DNA of 13,677 nt. It comes from SVTX01 sp045132775 (GTDB lineage: Bacteria; Bacillota; Clostridia; Oscillospirales; CAG-272). Position 1 is the stretch's first letter. The number at the start of each line of letters is the position of its first letter. The notes below the pieces were generated by a model. That model was not told the origin of the DNA, made no database searches, and saw only the letters and a program-made list of their open reading frames with translations. Shown piece by piece: positions 13,537 to 13,677 of the stretch. The position numbers and the translations under genes were made by a program. The stretch is taken from NCBI GenBank assembly GCA_045132775.1, contig JBGUSX010000059.1, positions 1 through 13,677 on the forward strand, given 5' to 3'.

Positions 13537-13677
13537 AAATTGCAATTTAACGAATAGCCTTCTCCAGCGGAGAAGGGGGACCGCGGTAGCGGTGGATGAG
13601 GAGGTCGCCATTAAGTTGTGCGCCACTGTCGTACCGTGGATTTTGTCTTGTGGCATAAGGTTTCTTGTGCAACGAAA
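13537..13677. repeat. Palindromic repeat element, copy C (cut by window end)
   Basis: It begins with AAATTGCAATTT (13537-13548), then cgaatagcc and the ttctccagcggagaagg hairpin. It is nearly identical to the reverse complement of the right half of copy B (9511-9651), including the core segment that ends ...cttgtgcaacgaaa. It therefore faces copy B across the PqqD/HprK/lipoprotein block. The rest lies outside the window. Confidence 0.87.

Noticed and set aside
13492..13560. Promoter for the minus lipoprotein operon using TTGCAA in the element end as -35
   Set aside because: TTGCAA is a reasonable -35, but the hexamer 17 bp downstream (ATAGTT) is a poor -10 match, so no promoter is annotated.

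Overview
The window looks like chromosomal DNA from an uncultured gut-type member of the Clostridia (Bacillota). Supporting signs are strong AGGAGG ribosome-binding sites, TTGAMN-17-TATAAT promoters, lipoproteins with Pro/Thr/Glu-rich stalks and CxxCG ribbon-like repeats, an M3 oligoendopeptidase, and a REP-associated transposase that carries short GC-rich palindromes. No closer taxonomic placement can be made from the sequence alone.

Left part (1-5770, mostly minus strand). One very large surface lipoprotein gene runs from 5670 down to 403. It has a lipobox, a twelve-unit PT repeat stalk, six CxxC pairs, then several related beta-sandwich modules, a possible OB-fold module and a terminal beta module. 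A single in-frame TGA at 2467-2469 interrupts it. In the two preceding homologous repeats the same position is cysteine, and the frame then stays open for another 687 codons. A clear promoter and a clear terminator bracket the gene.

Middle (5771-9330). An AT-rich spacer and a ~300 bp palindromic repeat element (copy A) are followed by ammonia-dependent asparagine synthetase (asnA, minus) and an oligoendopeptidase F-type M3 peptidase (plus). These two are divergently transcribed from well-formed promoters.

Right part (9349-13677). Two inward-facing copies of the repeat element (B at 9349-9651, and C from 13537 off the window edge) bracket a ~3.9 kb block with two convergent operons. The plus operon encodes a PqqD-like protein, a SipW/ER-type S26 signal peptidase-like protein, an XRE regulator with four membrane segments, and a REP-associated tyrosine transposase. 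The minus operon encodes a 69-residue lipoprotein, a 285-residue PT-rich lipoprotein and an HPr-kinase-like ATPase. The two lipoproteins end in exactly the same ten residues (DWGLGSVPLN), while six of the ten codons differ synonymously, so the tail is under protein-level selection. PqqD-like and HprK-like proteins both occur in peptide-modification systems, and in some lasso-peptide clusters HprK-like kinases phosphorylate a serine near the precursor C-terminus. The block is therefore a good candidate for an undescribed system that recognises or modifies the C-terminal tail of surface lipoproteins. That role is an inference; the sequence shows directly only the gene content, the shared tail and the bracketing repeats.
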